In this document: piece after piece, positions 44,907 to 54,150 of the stretch | Layout of the letters: every line of letters starts with the position of its first letter | How positions within the stretch are numbered: position 1 is the stretch's first letter | Source of the DNA: Pseudomonadota bacterium | GTDB taxonomy: Bacteria; Pseudomonadota; Gammaproteobacteria; Steroidobacterales; Steroidobacteraceae | DNA length: 64,000 nucleotides | NCBI GenBank assembly: GCA_021808195.1 | Contig: JAKBCE010000012.1 | Location: forward strand, 1 to 64,000 | Direction of reading: 5' to 3' | Notes under the pieces: model-generated | What the model was told of the DNA's origin: nothing | What the model saw: only the letters and a program-made list of their open reading frames with translations | The model's database searches: none | Program-made: the position numbers and the translations under genes

Positions 44907-44918
44907 TTAGCATGCTAA
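44907..44918. promoter_or_regulatory. SlyA/MarR-type operator before the RND efflux operon
   Basis: TTAGCATGCTAA is a perfect 12-bp palindrome, one base from the SlyA consensus TTAGCAAGCTAA known from enterobacteria. It lies 172 bases before the first gene of the RND operon, whose last gene group ends with a MarR/SlyA-type regulator. This makes it a candidate autoregulatory operator. Confidence 0.6.
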
Positions 44919-45089
44919 GCAATAGTCGCCCGCAAGACGACGACTGGCATCCGTGAAAGGGAGTGTCACGATTCGACTTGCCACGCATGTGCGGCAGTTG
45001 CGTTCATTGTGCTAAGGATGCACCCAAATTACCGTTATCCAAAAGTGGTCCGCACGCGCGGTGTTCAGCAGCAATGCACAGGAGTTCGC

Positions 45090-46610
45090 ATGACACGAAG
45101 ACTCGCTGCGCTTTGGGCAGGTGCCTGCGCGGGCCTGCTGAGCCTCGCTGGCTGTTCCTTCGCGCCCCGGTATTCTCTGCCTGCGGTGCGTACGAAGTCG
45201 TACACGCACGCGCCGTCGCCGCACGCCACCGTGAGCGCGATCGGTCCAGCCGGGCAGGCCCAGCAGTTCGACTATGGGGCTTCTCCGGCCGACGACTGGT
45301 GGCGCCAGTTCCATTCGCCCCAAATCGACTCCCTCATTAGTCAGGCGCTGGCGAACAACCCCGGGCTGGTACAGGAACAGGCAAAGTTGCGGGAGGCGCA
45401 GGCCGCGATGGCCGCGGCTGCCGGCATATTTTACCCGCAGGTCAACGGAGATCTCAGCGCTGCACGTCAACGGACATCATCGGCCAGTTCCGGCGGATCC
45501 TTCCCCGGCCGCATCTACTCGCTGTACTCCGGCAGGCTCGCGGTCAGCTACTACCCGGATTTCTTTGGCGTCAATCGCCTGGTTTTTAAGGGTGAAAAGG
45601 CCCTGGTCGACTACCAGCGCTACCAGCTCGAGGCGGCCCGTCTGACGCTGATCGGGAACGTTGCCTCCGCCGCTATCAGCGCCGCGTCGGTGCAAGCGCA
45701 GATTAAGGCGACTCGATCGATCATCGCCCATGAAAAGAACCTGTTGAACTTGACCGAAACGCAATATCGTTTCGGTGCAGTGCCGTATTTGAGTGTGCTC
45801 ACCCAGCGCAGCCAGGTGGCCTCCAGTGAGGCGAGCCTGCCGGCGCTGGAGCAGCAGCGGGCGGTCTATCGGCATGAGCTTGCGATCCTGGTTGGCGAAC
45901 TGCCGGCGCAGTGGCGTGATCGCTCGCCGCGCTTAAGCGCAGTGCGCCTGCCCGTGCGGATTCCAGTGAGTTTGCCATCGACGTTGCTGCGCCAGCGGCC
46001 GGACATCCGTGCTGCAGAAGCGCAGCTGCGTTACGCAGACGTGGAGATCGGCGTCGCGAAAGCCCGGATGTATCCGGCCGTGACACTGACCGCGCAGTTT
46101 GGCCAGGAGAGCACTGCGCCGGGTGCGTTCTTGCACGCTGCCAGCAACATCTGGAGCATTGCGGGCGATCTGGCCATGCCAATCTTCGCCGGCGGCACGC
46201 TCGAGGCGCAGAAACGCGAAGCGGTTGCGTCCTACGAGGCGACATTTTCGGCGTACCGGCAGACAGTGCTCGGGGCCTTCCAGCAGGTGGCTAACGCCCT
46301 GCGGGCGCTCGAGCATGATGCCCAGACGCTGCGGGCAGAGGAGCATGCGCTCGCGGCGAACCGCGCGGCCCTGCAGGTGGCCGAGACCAGCTATCGGGAC
46401 GGTGCGGTTGATTACCTCTCGCTGTTGACCGCTGAGGTCCAATACAACAATGCACGATTGAGCTACATCAAAGCGCAATCGCAGCGCTATCTTGACACCG
46501 TGAGCCTGTTCGTCGCGCTAGGGGGGAGCTGGACGGGGCAATTGCCGGCCGCTCAGCCGCACCCGGCGGCGTACTCCAGAGGAACATCCAGAATGGCTGA
46601 GGAGAATTGA
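45090..46610 (+). CDS. RND efflux outer-membrane factor (NodT/OprM-type lipoprotein)
   Basis: This 506-residue TolC-like channel protein has a lipobox (LLSLAGC, cleavage before Cys about 20). Two OEP repeats follow, starting at FDYGASPADDWWRQFHSPQIDSLISQALANNPGLVQEQAKLREAQAA and, in the second half, LRQRPDIRAAEAQLRYADVEIGVAKARMYPAVTLTAQFG. Typical features are LQVAETSYRDGAVDYLSLLTAEVQYNNARLSYIKAQ near the end. ATG 45090 is preceded by AGGAG. Gene order (OMF, MFP, RND) is the reverse of mexAB-oprM order. Confidence 0.92.
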   Translation: MTRRLAALWAGACAGLLSLAGCSFAPRYSLPAVRTKSYTHAPSPHATVSAIGPAGQAQQFDYGASPADDWWRQFHSPQIDSLISQALANNPGLVQEQAKLREAQAAMAAAAGIFYPQVNGDLSAARQRTSSASSGGSFPGRIYSLYSGRLAVSYYPDFFGVNRLVFKGEKALVDYQRYQLEAARLTLIGNVASAAISAASVQAQIKATRSIIAHEKNLLNLTETQYRFGAVPYLSVLTQRSQVASSEASLPALEQQRAVYRHELAILVGELPAQWRDRSPRLSAVRLPVRIPVSLPSTLLRQRPDIRAAEAQLRYADVEIGVAKARMYPAVTLTAQFGQESTAPGAFLHAASNIWSIAGDLAMPIFAGGTLEAQKREAVASYEATFSAYRQTVLGAFQQVANALRALEHDAQTLRAEEHALAANRAALQVAETSYRDGAVDYLSLLTAEVQYNNARLSYIKAQSQRYLDTVSLFVALGGSWTGQLPAAQPHPAAYSRGTSRMAEEN

Positions 46611-46613
46611 CCG

Positions 46614-47717
46614 ATGGCGAACCCCGAGCGGCGCATCATATTGCGCACAGTGCTCATCGTCGCGGTGGCGATTGCAGTAATCGGCGGCATCAAGCTGTGG
46701 CGGGAGCACGCCGCGCGCGCAGCCGAAGCGCACCACGGTCCATACGAGGTGAGCGTCTCGGCGGCACCGGTGGTCGAGGTGTCGTGGCGGTCGGAAATCC
46801 ACACGGTCGCGAGCCTTGTGGCCACCTCCGGTGTCAATCTCACCCCACAGCTGTCCGGCCAGGTTACCGGCATTTATTTCCATTCGGGCGAGCACGTGCA
46901 CAAGGGCCAGCGGCTTGTGCAGCTCGATGACTCGAACCAACTGGCAATACTGGCGCAAGATCGTGCCAACGAGGCGCTCGCCCGCATCAATTTTCAACGG
47001 GCACAGCACCTGTATGCCGCTCGTGCCACCAGCCTTGCGGCACTGGATACCGCTAAAGCCGATGAGCAGAGCGCCAAGGCGGCAGTCGCGAACGTGCGTG
47101 CCACGCTTGCCAAGCTGGCCGTGAGCGCCCCGTTTTCCGGCTGGATGGGAGTGCGCCAGATCAGTCTAGGACAGTATCTTTCGCCCGGTACGGAGATCGC
47201 CGCACTCAATGTGTGGAATCCGCTGCGGGCCGAGTTCACGGTGCCGCAAGGTCAGAGCGGCCTGGTCCATCCCGGTCAGAAGGTCGACCTCGCGGTTGAC
47301 GCCTTTCCGGGAGTGCATTTTCAGGGGCAGGTCAGGGCGATCAATTCCCAGATCAATCCCAATACCCGCAACGTGACGGTTGAGGCTATCGTCCGAAATC
47401 CGAAGATGCGCCTGCGCCCCGGCATGTTCGGCGAGGCGACGATCCTGGTGGGCGCCGCGCACACGCGCCTGGCCGTGCCGACGGTGGCGGTCACCTACAG
47501 CACGTTCGGGGATTACGTGTACGTCATCAAGACGCACAAGACGGGTGCAAATCAAATGCAGGTGGCGGTGGCCACGCCCATTAAGACGGGGCGGTCGCGC
47601 GGCTCGCTCACGGAAGTTCTTTCGGGTCTGCATGCTGGAGAGCGTGTGGTGACAGCCGGCCAGATCAAGCTGCGCAACGGCACGCCCGTCGTGATTCATC
47701 GGCGCAGCGCGCACTGA
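46614..47717 (+). CDS. RND efflux periplasmic adaptor (MFP)
   Basis: This 367-residue membrane-fusion protein has an N-terminal anchor (residues 8-25), a lipoyl half-motif (VTGIYFHSGEHVHKGQRLVQLDDSNQLAIL) and an alpha-hairpin (ANEALARINFQRAQHLYAARATSLAALDTAKADEQSAKAAVANVRATLAKL). The second lipoyl half is VSAPFSGWMGVRQISLGQYLSPGTEIAALNVW, followed by the beta-barrel (VDLAVDAFPGVHFQGQVRAINSQINPNTRNVTVEAIVRN). It links pump to channel. GGAG stands before the ATG, immediately after the channel gene. Confidence 0.93.
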   Translation: MANPERRIILRTVLIVAVAIAVIGGIKLWREHAARAAEAHHGPYEVSVSAAPVVEVSWRSEIHTVASLVATSGVNLTPQLSGQVTGIYFHSGEHVHKGQRLVQLDDSNQLAILAQDRANEALARINFQRAQHLYAARATSLAALDTAKADEQSAKAAVANVRATLAKLAVSAPFSGWMGVRQISLGQYLSPGTEIAALNVWNPLRAEFTVPQGQSGLVHPGQKVDLAVDAFPGVHFQGQVRAINSQINPNTRNVTVEAIVRNPKMRLRPGMFGEATILVGAAHTRLAVPTVAVTYSTFGDYVYVIKTHKTGANQMQVAVATPIKTGRSRGSLTEVLSGLHAGERVVTAGQIKLRNGTPVVIHRRSAH

Positions 47718-47734
47718 TAACCAAGGACAGCGCG

Positions 47735-50700
47735 ATGCGTTTTACGGACATATTCGTACGTCGGCCGGTGCTTGCCACCGCCTTAAGTCTCGTCATCCTG
47801 CTGCTCGGATTGCGGGCCTGGAGCGAAATGGCGGTACGCCAGTATCCGAAGGTCACGAGCACGCTGGTGACCGTGACCACCGCCTATCCCGGTGCCAGTT
47901 CCTCGACCGTGCTTGGGTTCGTCACCGCGCGACTCGAGCAAGCCATCGCCTCGGCGCCGGGCATCGACTACATGACGGCCACGAGTTCGCAGGGCACCTC
48001 GACGATCACGGTGTACATGCGGCTCAATTACAACCCGAATGCTGCCGTTGCGCAGATCATGTCCAAGGTGCAACAGGTCCAGAACCAGTTGCCGACCGGC
48101 ACCCAGGCGCCGGTGATCAATGAAACCGTCGGCAACCAGACCGCGCTGATGTACCTGGCGTTCTACAGCAAGACGCTCAGCCAGCAACAAGTGAACGACT
48201 ACGTTTTGCGTGTCGTGCAGCCAGCGATCCAGGGGGTCAAAGGCGTCGGTCAGGCCCAAATCGTCCCGGCCGGTACCGGGCCGAGCGGCGACAGCTTCGC
48301 GTTGCGGGTGTGGTTGAATCCGAACCGCATGGCAGCCCTGGGGGTGACCCCGGCGGAAGTGTCTGCGGCGCTTGCCTCGAACAACTACATCAGTGCCGTG
48401 GGACGCACTCGCTCGAACAATATTGCCCGGCCGATCCGTGCGGATACGATCCTGCACAATGCCAGCGAGTTCCGCAATCTGGTCGTGGCGCATTCCGGCA
48501 ATACGCTGGTTCGGCTGAAAGATGTGGCCAAGGTTGAACTCGGCGGCCAGAACTACAATCAGGCCGTCTATTACAACGGCAAGCCTGCTGTATTCATCGG
48601 CGTCTTTGCCACTCCGAATGCCAACAGCCTGTCGGTCGCCAACGGTGTGCACCGCGCATTTGCGCAATTAAAGCGTTCGCTGCCGCCGGGCATCCGGGCG
48701 GCGGTACCGTACGATGGCAGCGTGTTCATCCAGAAGTCGATCCATGAGGTCATGACGACCATTGCGATCACGCTCGCAGTGGTGGTGATTGTGATCTTCC
48801 TGTTCCTTGGCTCGCTGCGTTCGCTGCTCATTCCAGCCGTGGCGATTCCGCTGGCAATCGTTGGCGGCGGCATCTTCATGATCGCTTTTGGCTACACCAT
48901 CAATCTGATTACGTTGCTGGCCGTCGTGCTTGCCATCGGATTGGTGGTGGATGATGCCATCATCATCGTTGAGAACATCCATAGGCACATCGAAGAGGGG
49001 ATGAGCGGGTTCGATGCGGCGATTCTCGGTGCGCGCGAACTCGGCAGCCCGATCATCGTGATGTCGACCACGCTCGCCGCCGTGTTCGCGCCCATCGCAT
49101 TGACTGGCGGATTGACCGGAAGCCTGTTCTCCGAATTCGCCTTTACTCTGGTGTTCACGGTGGCGGTTTCTGCCGTCATCGCTCTCACCCTCTCGCCGAT
49201 GCTTTCGTCCAAGGTACTACGGCCGTCACCCTCGCATGGCTTTGCGCATGCGCTCGATGCTGGATATGAGCGTTTGCGGCACGCGTACGATCGTTCGCTC
49301 GCGGCGGTGCTCAAATACCGCTCGGCCGCGCTCGTAGTCTCTGCGGCGGTCCTCGTGTCGATTCCGGTGCTGTTCTTCGGCACACCCAGCGAATTGGCAC
49401 CCACCGAGGATCAAGGACTCATTCTTGTTTCGGCCACCGGCCCGGCGACGGCGACGCTGCATTACCTGGATCATTATTCTCGCCAGATCGCAGATATTTT
49501 CAGGAAATTTCCCGAAACTAAGCGGATCTTCCAGATCAATGGCATCTCCCTGAGCGGTGCGACGGATAACGCGCTCATCGGCGGAATGAAACTCAAGTCC
49601 TGGAGTCATCGATCCAAGACGCAGATGGCGCTGATGCCTGCCGTGCAGCAACAGCTGAATCAGCTCACCGGCGTGCAGGCGGCGGCCTTCGCGAAGCCGA
49701 CGCTGCCGGGATCAGCCGGCGGCTTCCCGGTCCAGTTTGTCATTACCTCGAGCAGCCGATTCGGCAAGATCGATCAGGTGGCCAATGAGCTGATTGGCAA
49801 GGCGATGCAGAGCGGTCGATTCGCGTTCCTAAGCAAAGATTTGCGCTATGACTCGCCCGGAGTCGTCCTGCACGTCAATCGCAATCTTGCCGGTGACCTC
49901 GGCATCAATATGGCCGATATTGCCGACAATCTTGAGCCTCTGCTCGGCGGCAACTACGTCAACCGGTTCGATATGTCGGGTCACAGCTACAAGGTCATCC
50001 CGCAGGTATCGGACCGGTTCCGCGCCGACCCATCGATGCTGCGCGATTACTACATCCACAGCAGTACGGGAGCGCTGATTCCGCTCTCGACGTTAATGAG
50101 CGTGCACACGGAGGTGCAGCCGGAATTCCTGCCTCAGTTCCAGCAGCTGAACTCAGCAACGATCCAGGGCGTCATGGCCCCCGGTGTGACGCTCGGACAG
50201 GCGCTGACGTACCTGAAGACTGAGGCGAAGAAAATTCTTCCGCCAGGGTTCGGCATCAACTATGCGAGTGAATCGCGCCAGTACATCCAGCAGGGCCACG
50301 CCATCATCATCAGCTTCGTGCTCTCTGTGCTACTGGTGTATCTCCTGCTGGCGATGCAGTTCGAGAGCTTCCGCGATCCTCTGATCGTTCTGGTGACGCT
50401 GCCCATGGCGATCACCGGAGCATTGGTGTTCCTGTACCTCGGTGCCGCGACGATCAACATTTACACCGAAGTCGGGTTGATCACCCTCATCGGTCTGATC
50501 ACCAAGCAAGGTATCCTGATCGTGCAGTTCGCCAACGTGATACAGGAAACCGAAGGTCTGGACCGTCACGCGGCCGTGGAAAAGGCTTCTAGCATTCGTC
50601 TTCGTCCGATTCTGATGACGACCGGCGCGATGGTCTTCGGTGCGCTGCCGCTCGTCTTTGCGACCGGACCGGGGGCGGTCAGCCGCTTCGACATGGGGCT

Positions 50701-50818
50701 GGTGATTGCCGCGGGACTCGCGATCGGCGCATTGTTCTCGCTGTACGTCGTGCCTGTCGTGTACACGTATCTGGCGCGGGATCGGCGCACCAGCGGTGCG
50801 GTGGAGGCGAAATCGTGA
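47735..50818 (+). CDS. RND efflux pump permease (HAE1 type)
   Basis: This 1027-residue inner-membrane pump has twelve membrane segments and two large periplasmic loops. It begins with FVRRPVLATALSLVILLLGL. The proton relay is in GLVVDDAIIIVENIHRHIEEG (Asp-Asp in TM4), and the second half shows LITKQGILIVQFANVIQETEG and IRLRPILMTTGAMVFGALPLVFATGPGAVSRFDMG. Length and motifs fit the HAE1 multidrug subfamily rather than heavy-metal CusA. Stop of the adaptor is 17 bases before its start. The operon likely exports hydrophobic or amphiphilic compounds; the substrate is not predictable. Confidence 0.93.
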   Translation: MRFTDIFVRRPVLATALSLVILLLGLRAWSEMAVRQYPKVTSTLVTVTTAYPGASSSTVLGFVTARLEQAIASAPGIDYMTATSSQGTSTITVYMRLNYNPNAAVAQIMSKVQQVQNQLPTGTQAPVINETVGNQTALMYLAFYSKTLSQQQVNDYVLRVVQPAIQGVKGVGQAQIVPAGTGPSGDSFALRVWLNPNRMAALGVTPAEVSAALASNNYISAVGRTRSNNIARPIRADTILHNASEFRNLVVAHSGNTLVRLKDVAKVELGGQNYNQAVYYNGKPAVFIGVFATPNANSLSVANGVHRAFAQLKRSLPPGIRAAVPYDGSVFIQKSIHEVMTTIAITLAVVVIVIFLFLGSLRSLLIPAVAIPLAIVGGGIFMIAFGYTINLITLLAVVLAIGLVVDDAIIIVENIHRHIEEGMSGFDAAILGARELGSPIIVMSTTLAAVFAPIALTGGLTGSLFSEFAFTLVFTVAVSAVIALTLSPMLSSKVLRPSPSHGFAHALDAGYERLRHAYDRSLAAVLKYRSAALVVSAAVLVSIPVLFFGTPSELAPTEDQGLILVSATGPATATLHYLDHYSRQIADIFRKFPETKRIFQINGISLSGATDNALIGGMKLKSWSHRSKTQMALMPAVQQQLNQLTGVQAAAFAKPTLPGSAGGFPVQFVITSSSRFGKIDQVANELIGKAMQSGRFAFLSKDLRYDSPGVVLHVNRNLAGDLGINMADIADNLEPLLGGNYVNRFDMSGHSYKVIPQVSDRFRADPSMLRDYYIHSSTGALIPLSTLMSVHTEVQPEFLPQFQQLNSATIQGVMAPGVTLGQALTYLKTEAKKILPPGFGINYASESRQYIQQGHAIIISFVLSVLLVYLLLAMQFESFRDPLIVLVTLPMAITGALVFLYLGAATINIYTEVGLITLIGLITKQGILIVQFANVIQETEGLDRHAAVEKASSIRLRPILMTTGAMVFGALPLVFATGPGAVSRFDMGLVIAAGLAIGALFSLYVVPVVYTYLARDRRTSGAVEAKS

Positions 50819-51003
50819 GCGCGATTGCACAGCGTGAGTGGTGGCGAAGACGGTCACACGTTTTGAGGCGTGGGATTGCCGGATGAGATGGCAATTTAAG
50901 AACTGGAGCAGCGTGCAGGCACGCGATCGGTGCGCTGCTGCAGCTCGTTCGCGGCTTTCCGACGGTGGAGAGGGTGCGACCGTCAAACGAGGAGCTCCGA
51001 GCG

Positions 51004-51537
51004 TTGCCTAAGTCCGCTAATGACCCTGGAATTGGTACGCTTCTCGGTGAAACTGGCCGCGCGTGGCGCTATCGGCTCGATCAGCGTCTCAAGCCGCTTG
51101 GGTTGAGCCAAGCCAAGTGGATTACGCTGCTGAAGCTCTCCTGCGCCGAGGACGGCATGACCCAGACCGAACTCGCTGATCGCCTCGGAGTGGAAGCTCC
51201 CACGCTCGCACGGCTGCTCGACCGCATGGCGGCCGACGGTTGGATCGAGAGGCGCGAATCGGATGCAGACCGGCGCAGTAAAACCGTGCACCTTCGTCGC
51301 AAGGCCTGCTCGCTGCTCGAACAGATCACCGCCGTGGCGATGCAGTTGAACGCCGATCTGCTGGCGGGCGTGCCAGCCGGCGATCTTCGCTGCTGCATGG
51401 ACGTCTTGCGACGTATCAAGGAGCGTGCACTCAGCCTGGACAGCGCAACCAATATGAGTGACGTGTCGAGAAGCGATGCAACGGCAAAGGGTCCGCGGGG
51501 TCGCGCCACTGCGCGCGTGAGACAGAAGTCAAAATAG
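51004..51537 (+). CDS. MarR/SlyA family regulator
   Basis: This winged-helix MarR protein of about 177 residues has GTLLGETGRAWRYRLDQRLKPLGLSQAKWITLLKLSC, the recognition region MTQTELADRLGVEAPTLARLLDRMAADGWIERRES with DADRRSKTVHLRRKA, and a dimerisation helix. The SlyA/MarR signature of LxxxGWIERxxxxxDRR is intact. TTG 51004 is chosen because GAGGAG stands nine bases before it; GTG 50965 is in frame. The gene lies 185 bases after the RND pump on the same strand, and a SlyA-type palindrome precedes the pump operon. The C-terminal 25 residues are basic. Confidence 0.85.
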   Translation: MPKSANDPGIGTLLGETGRAWRYRLDQRLKPLGLSQAKWITLLKLSCAEDGMTQTELADRLGVEAPTLARLLDRMAADGWIERRESDADRRSKTVHLRRKACSLLEQITAVAMQLNADLLAGVPAGDLRCCMDVLRRIKERALSLDSATNMSDVSRSDATAKGPRGRATARVRQKSK

Positions 51538-51734
51538 AGGCTGAACCGCTGAGCGACAACCGTGGGCCGTCTCGTGTGGTACGCGCTGACGGGAAGTAAT
51601 GGCTTTGGCGCAGAGTTTGGGGCAGAGGATTACGCAGGGCGAGTTCGGCGAGACCAGTGATGCGCCGCGGCAAGCGAGGAGCGGGCGGGTACTCGTGGCA
51701 AGAAGCCCAAGTACTGCCGCCCGCTGAGAACTGC

Positions 51735-52682
51735 CTAGGGATGTTTACGGCGCTGCTGCCTTTTGCGCTTCGCATTCGGCGGCGGCCGGCGTCGGTAGCG
51801 CTCAGCAGGCTTGCGCCACTGCAGAGACCGTCCATGGGGAGCGTACCTCGGACTTTGAGCGCGGCGCCGGTACGGCGCATTACGCCATGGTGCGCGGCGT
51901 GCATATCGGGCCCGAACGGCACCACGGGCATGGACCACCCCGGGTGAATGGAATGCGCCTGGGTGGGCGGTGGCTGCAATGACTGGATGCCCACGGTTTT
52001 CGCGGGCCAGCAGGGCGGGCTCACGCTGCGCTCGGTACACTTGCTGTCGCTGCATGACGGTGGGTGGGAGATGCCGCTCCTGCTCAGCGCGGCGTTCCTC
52101 TGCGCTAGGCACGGCATACACACCGCCGGGTCCGCCGCTGTAACTCACCCGGGTCACGTTGATACGGTTGAAGACAGTCTCGCGATAAGTATTGTGGATG
52201 ATCGTCACGTTGACGCGCGTGACAGCGCGGTTATAGGCGAATTCGCGCCCGATCCATCGTCCACCAACGTAGCCGTCGCCATCGTATCCGAACCCATAAT
52301 GCACGCCGCCATAGAACCCAACGCGCGGCCCCCAGTATCCGGCATGCCACACGTATAGACCTCCAACGAAGCCCCAGTACCCCGGGGTCCACAACAGTCC
52401 CACCCGGGGTGGTGCCACCCAGGTGCCTGGTACCCAGAAATATCCGGCCGGGCCCCATCGCCAGTAGCCCGGAGTCCAGATCCAGCCGGCAACCGGGCAG
52501 GGCGGTTGTTCATAAATCGGTAGGGGGGGCGGGGCGATGCGCACCTGAACCACGGCGGCAGGTGGCGGATAGAACGCTGGTGCGACCCGTACCTGTGCCG
52601 CGCACGCGACGAGGAGGGCGGCGGCAAAGCTCAGCAGCAGCGGGCGCAGCACCTTGAATCGGATTTGGATCAGGCCAGGCAT
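51735..52682 (-). CDS. YXWGXW-repeat lipoprotein
   Basis: This 315-residue protein has a lipobox (AALLVACAAQ). Repeated Tyr/Trp/Gly motifs follow over residues 60-150: GWIWTPGYWRWGPAGYFWVPGTW and LLWTPGYWGFVGGLYVWHAGYWGP. A basic His/Arg/Tyr-rich low-complexity C-terminus completes it. YXWGXW-repeat proteins occur widely in proteobacteria as surface or envelope proteins of unknown role. ATG 52682 sits right before the signal sequence. The upstream neighbour is the DUF1501 gene on the same strand. Confidence 0.78.
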   Translation of the reverse strand: MPGLIQIRFKVLRPLLLSFAAALLVACAAQVRVAPAFYPPPAAVVQVRIAPPPLPIYEQPPCPVAGWIWTPGYWRWGPAGYFWVPGTWVAPPRVGLLWTPGYWGFVGGLYVWHAGYWGPRVGFYGGVHYGFGYDGDGYVGGRWIGREFAYNRAVTRVNVTIIHNTYRETVFNRINVTRVSYSGGPGGVYAVPSAEERRAEQERHLPPTVMQRQQVYRAQREPALLARENRGHPVIAATAHPGAFHSPGVVHARGAVRARYARRAPWRNAPYRRRAQSPRYAPHGRSLQWRKPAERYRRRPPPNAKRKRQQRRKHP

Positions 52683-52907
52683 CTAAAGGCCCCCTTGAGG
52701 CACGAGATCGTGTGACACGCACTGTATAACGCCGCACCGTCTCTGGCGTGCACGCAGTGTCAGTGCAGAGATCGAGTTCACAGGAGCAAGCCGAGCTCCG
52801 GCGCGGGATCCGGCTGGCTCCATCGGCATCGTACGGACGGGGTCGGCAGTACGACTGCCAATCGGTTCCACGCCGATGCCGCTTGTGAGCGTTCCTAGCC
52901 CATCGGA

Positions 52908-54119
52908 TCACACCAAGCCGAGATCGCGGGCCTGGGTATCCGGGAATACCGCTCGGATCCGCCCTGCGTTCAAGTTCCACAATCGCGCGAACAGCCCACC
53001 GAGCACGGCACGGTAGTCGCTAAGCACGGGGTAGTCGCGGTTCTGGTTGAGCGTCGAGGGCGACAGCGGGACTTGCTCGCCCGCGATCCGACCGCCACGC
53101 ACCGAGCCCCCGAGCATCCAATACACGCTGCCATGTCCATGGTCGGTGCCGCGGTTCCCATTTTCCCGAAAAGTTCGACCAAACTCGCTGATGACGACGA
53201 CCGTCATGTCTTTCCACGCCGGACCGGCGGCGCGCGCAAGCGCAGCGAGTCCCTCCCCGAGGGCCCCGAGCTTGGTGGCGAGTTGACCCTGTGCTCCGTT
53301 CGTGGTCGCCTCGTAAACGTGTGTGTCCCAGCCACCGACGTCAATAAATCCGATCTCGAAGCTGTCGCGCATCAGGGCCCCGACGCGAGCCGCCACGCCG
53401 ACGAAGCCGCCGGGATCGACCGCTCCGCGGCTCGCCGCGCGCATTTCGGCCGCCCAGCGCGCCGTGGCCATGTCGTGATTGACCTCGGAGCGTACCGTGA
53501 AGCCCTCGGCGACAGCATGGGCCTCAGGGGTGTCGCCCCACATTTGTTCCAGGCGCCTTCGTTGCTGAGCTGTGATGAGCGTTCGACTGGACCGCGCGAG
53601 CGCCAGATTGGGTACACGCGCAGGTCCGCGCAGAGACAGCGGAACCTGCGAGGTAAACGCCATGGCCGGGGTGCGTCCGTTCAGCTGTTGGATGAGACGA
53701 TTCAGGAAACCGTCGTTGAAATCAGTCGGCTGCGGACCCTGGCCGAGTTCAATGTGATCCTGCGTCTCGAAGTGACTACGTGTCATATCGTGCGTGCCCG
53801 TGAATGGCACAAATGCAAGCTGCCGCCGTTGCCACAGCGGCAGCAGGCTGGCTCTCAGCGCCGGGTGCAGCGCCCAGTCGGCATCCAGCGCAATTGCGCC
53901 ATCCCGCCCGCTCTCTGGCCGCGGCACCGCGATATGGGGGCGCGACTCATAGTAGAAGTCGTTTCGGTAAGGGATGAGCAGATTGGCTGCGTCGTACGCG
54001 CCGCGCAGGAATACCAGAACGAATTTCGGCCGGCCGGCGCTGCTGGCAGCCCAGACTCGGGCGCTCGGCAGGAGACTGCCCGCAACGGCAACCTTGAGAA
54101 ATTGACGACGGTGCATCAT
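52908..54119 (-). CDS. DUF1501 family exported protein
   Basis: This 403-residue protein has a Tat signal (RRQFLKVAVAGSL). The DUF1501 domain, of the alkaline-phosphatase-like superfamily, shows FVLVFLRGAYDAANLLIPY, DWALHPALRASLLPLWQRRQLAFVPFTGTHDMTRSHFETQD, DVGGWDTHVYE and VVVISEFGRTFRENGNRGTDHGHGSVYWMLGG with the metal-type Asp/His residues. It is paired with the DUF1800 gene upstream (31-base gap), the usual arrangement. Function of the pair is unknown. Confidence 0.9.
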   Translation of the reverse strand: MMHRRQFLKVAVAGSLLPSARVWAASSAGRPKFVLVFLRGAYDAANLLIPYRNDFYYESRPHIAVPRPESGRDGAIALDADWALHPALRASLLPLWQRRQLAFVPFTGTHDMTRSHFETQDHIELGQGPQPTDFNDGFLNRLIQQLNGRTPAMAFTSQVPLSLRGPARVPNLALARSSRTLITAQQRRRLEQMWGDTPEAHAVAEGFTVRSEVNHDMATARWAAEMRAASRGAVDPGGFVGVAARVGALMRDSFEIGFIDVGGWDTHVYEATTNGAQGQLATKLGALGEGLAALARAAGPAWKDMTVVVISEFGRTFRENGNRGTDHGHGSVYWMLGGSVRGGRIAGEQVPLSPSTLNQNRDYPVLSDYRAVLGGLFARLWNLNAGRIRAVFPDTQARDLGLV

Positions 54120-54150
54120 TAAGGTCTCCAGGAATGGGACTGTATTCGAT

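Noticed and set aside
44338..44988. Minus-strand open frame of 216 codons
   Set aside because: No ribosome site, biased Arg/Ser/Pro/His content and no motif; it also runs over the SlyA-type palindrome.
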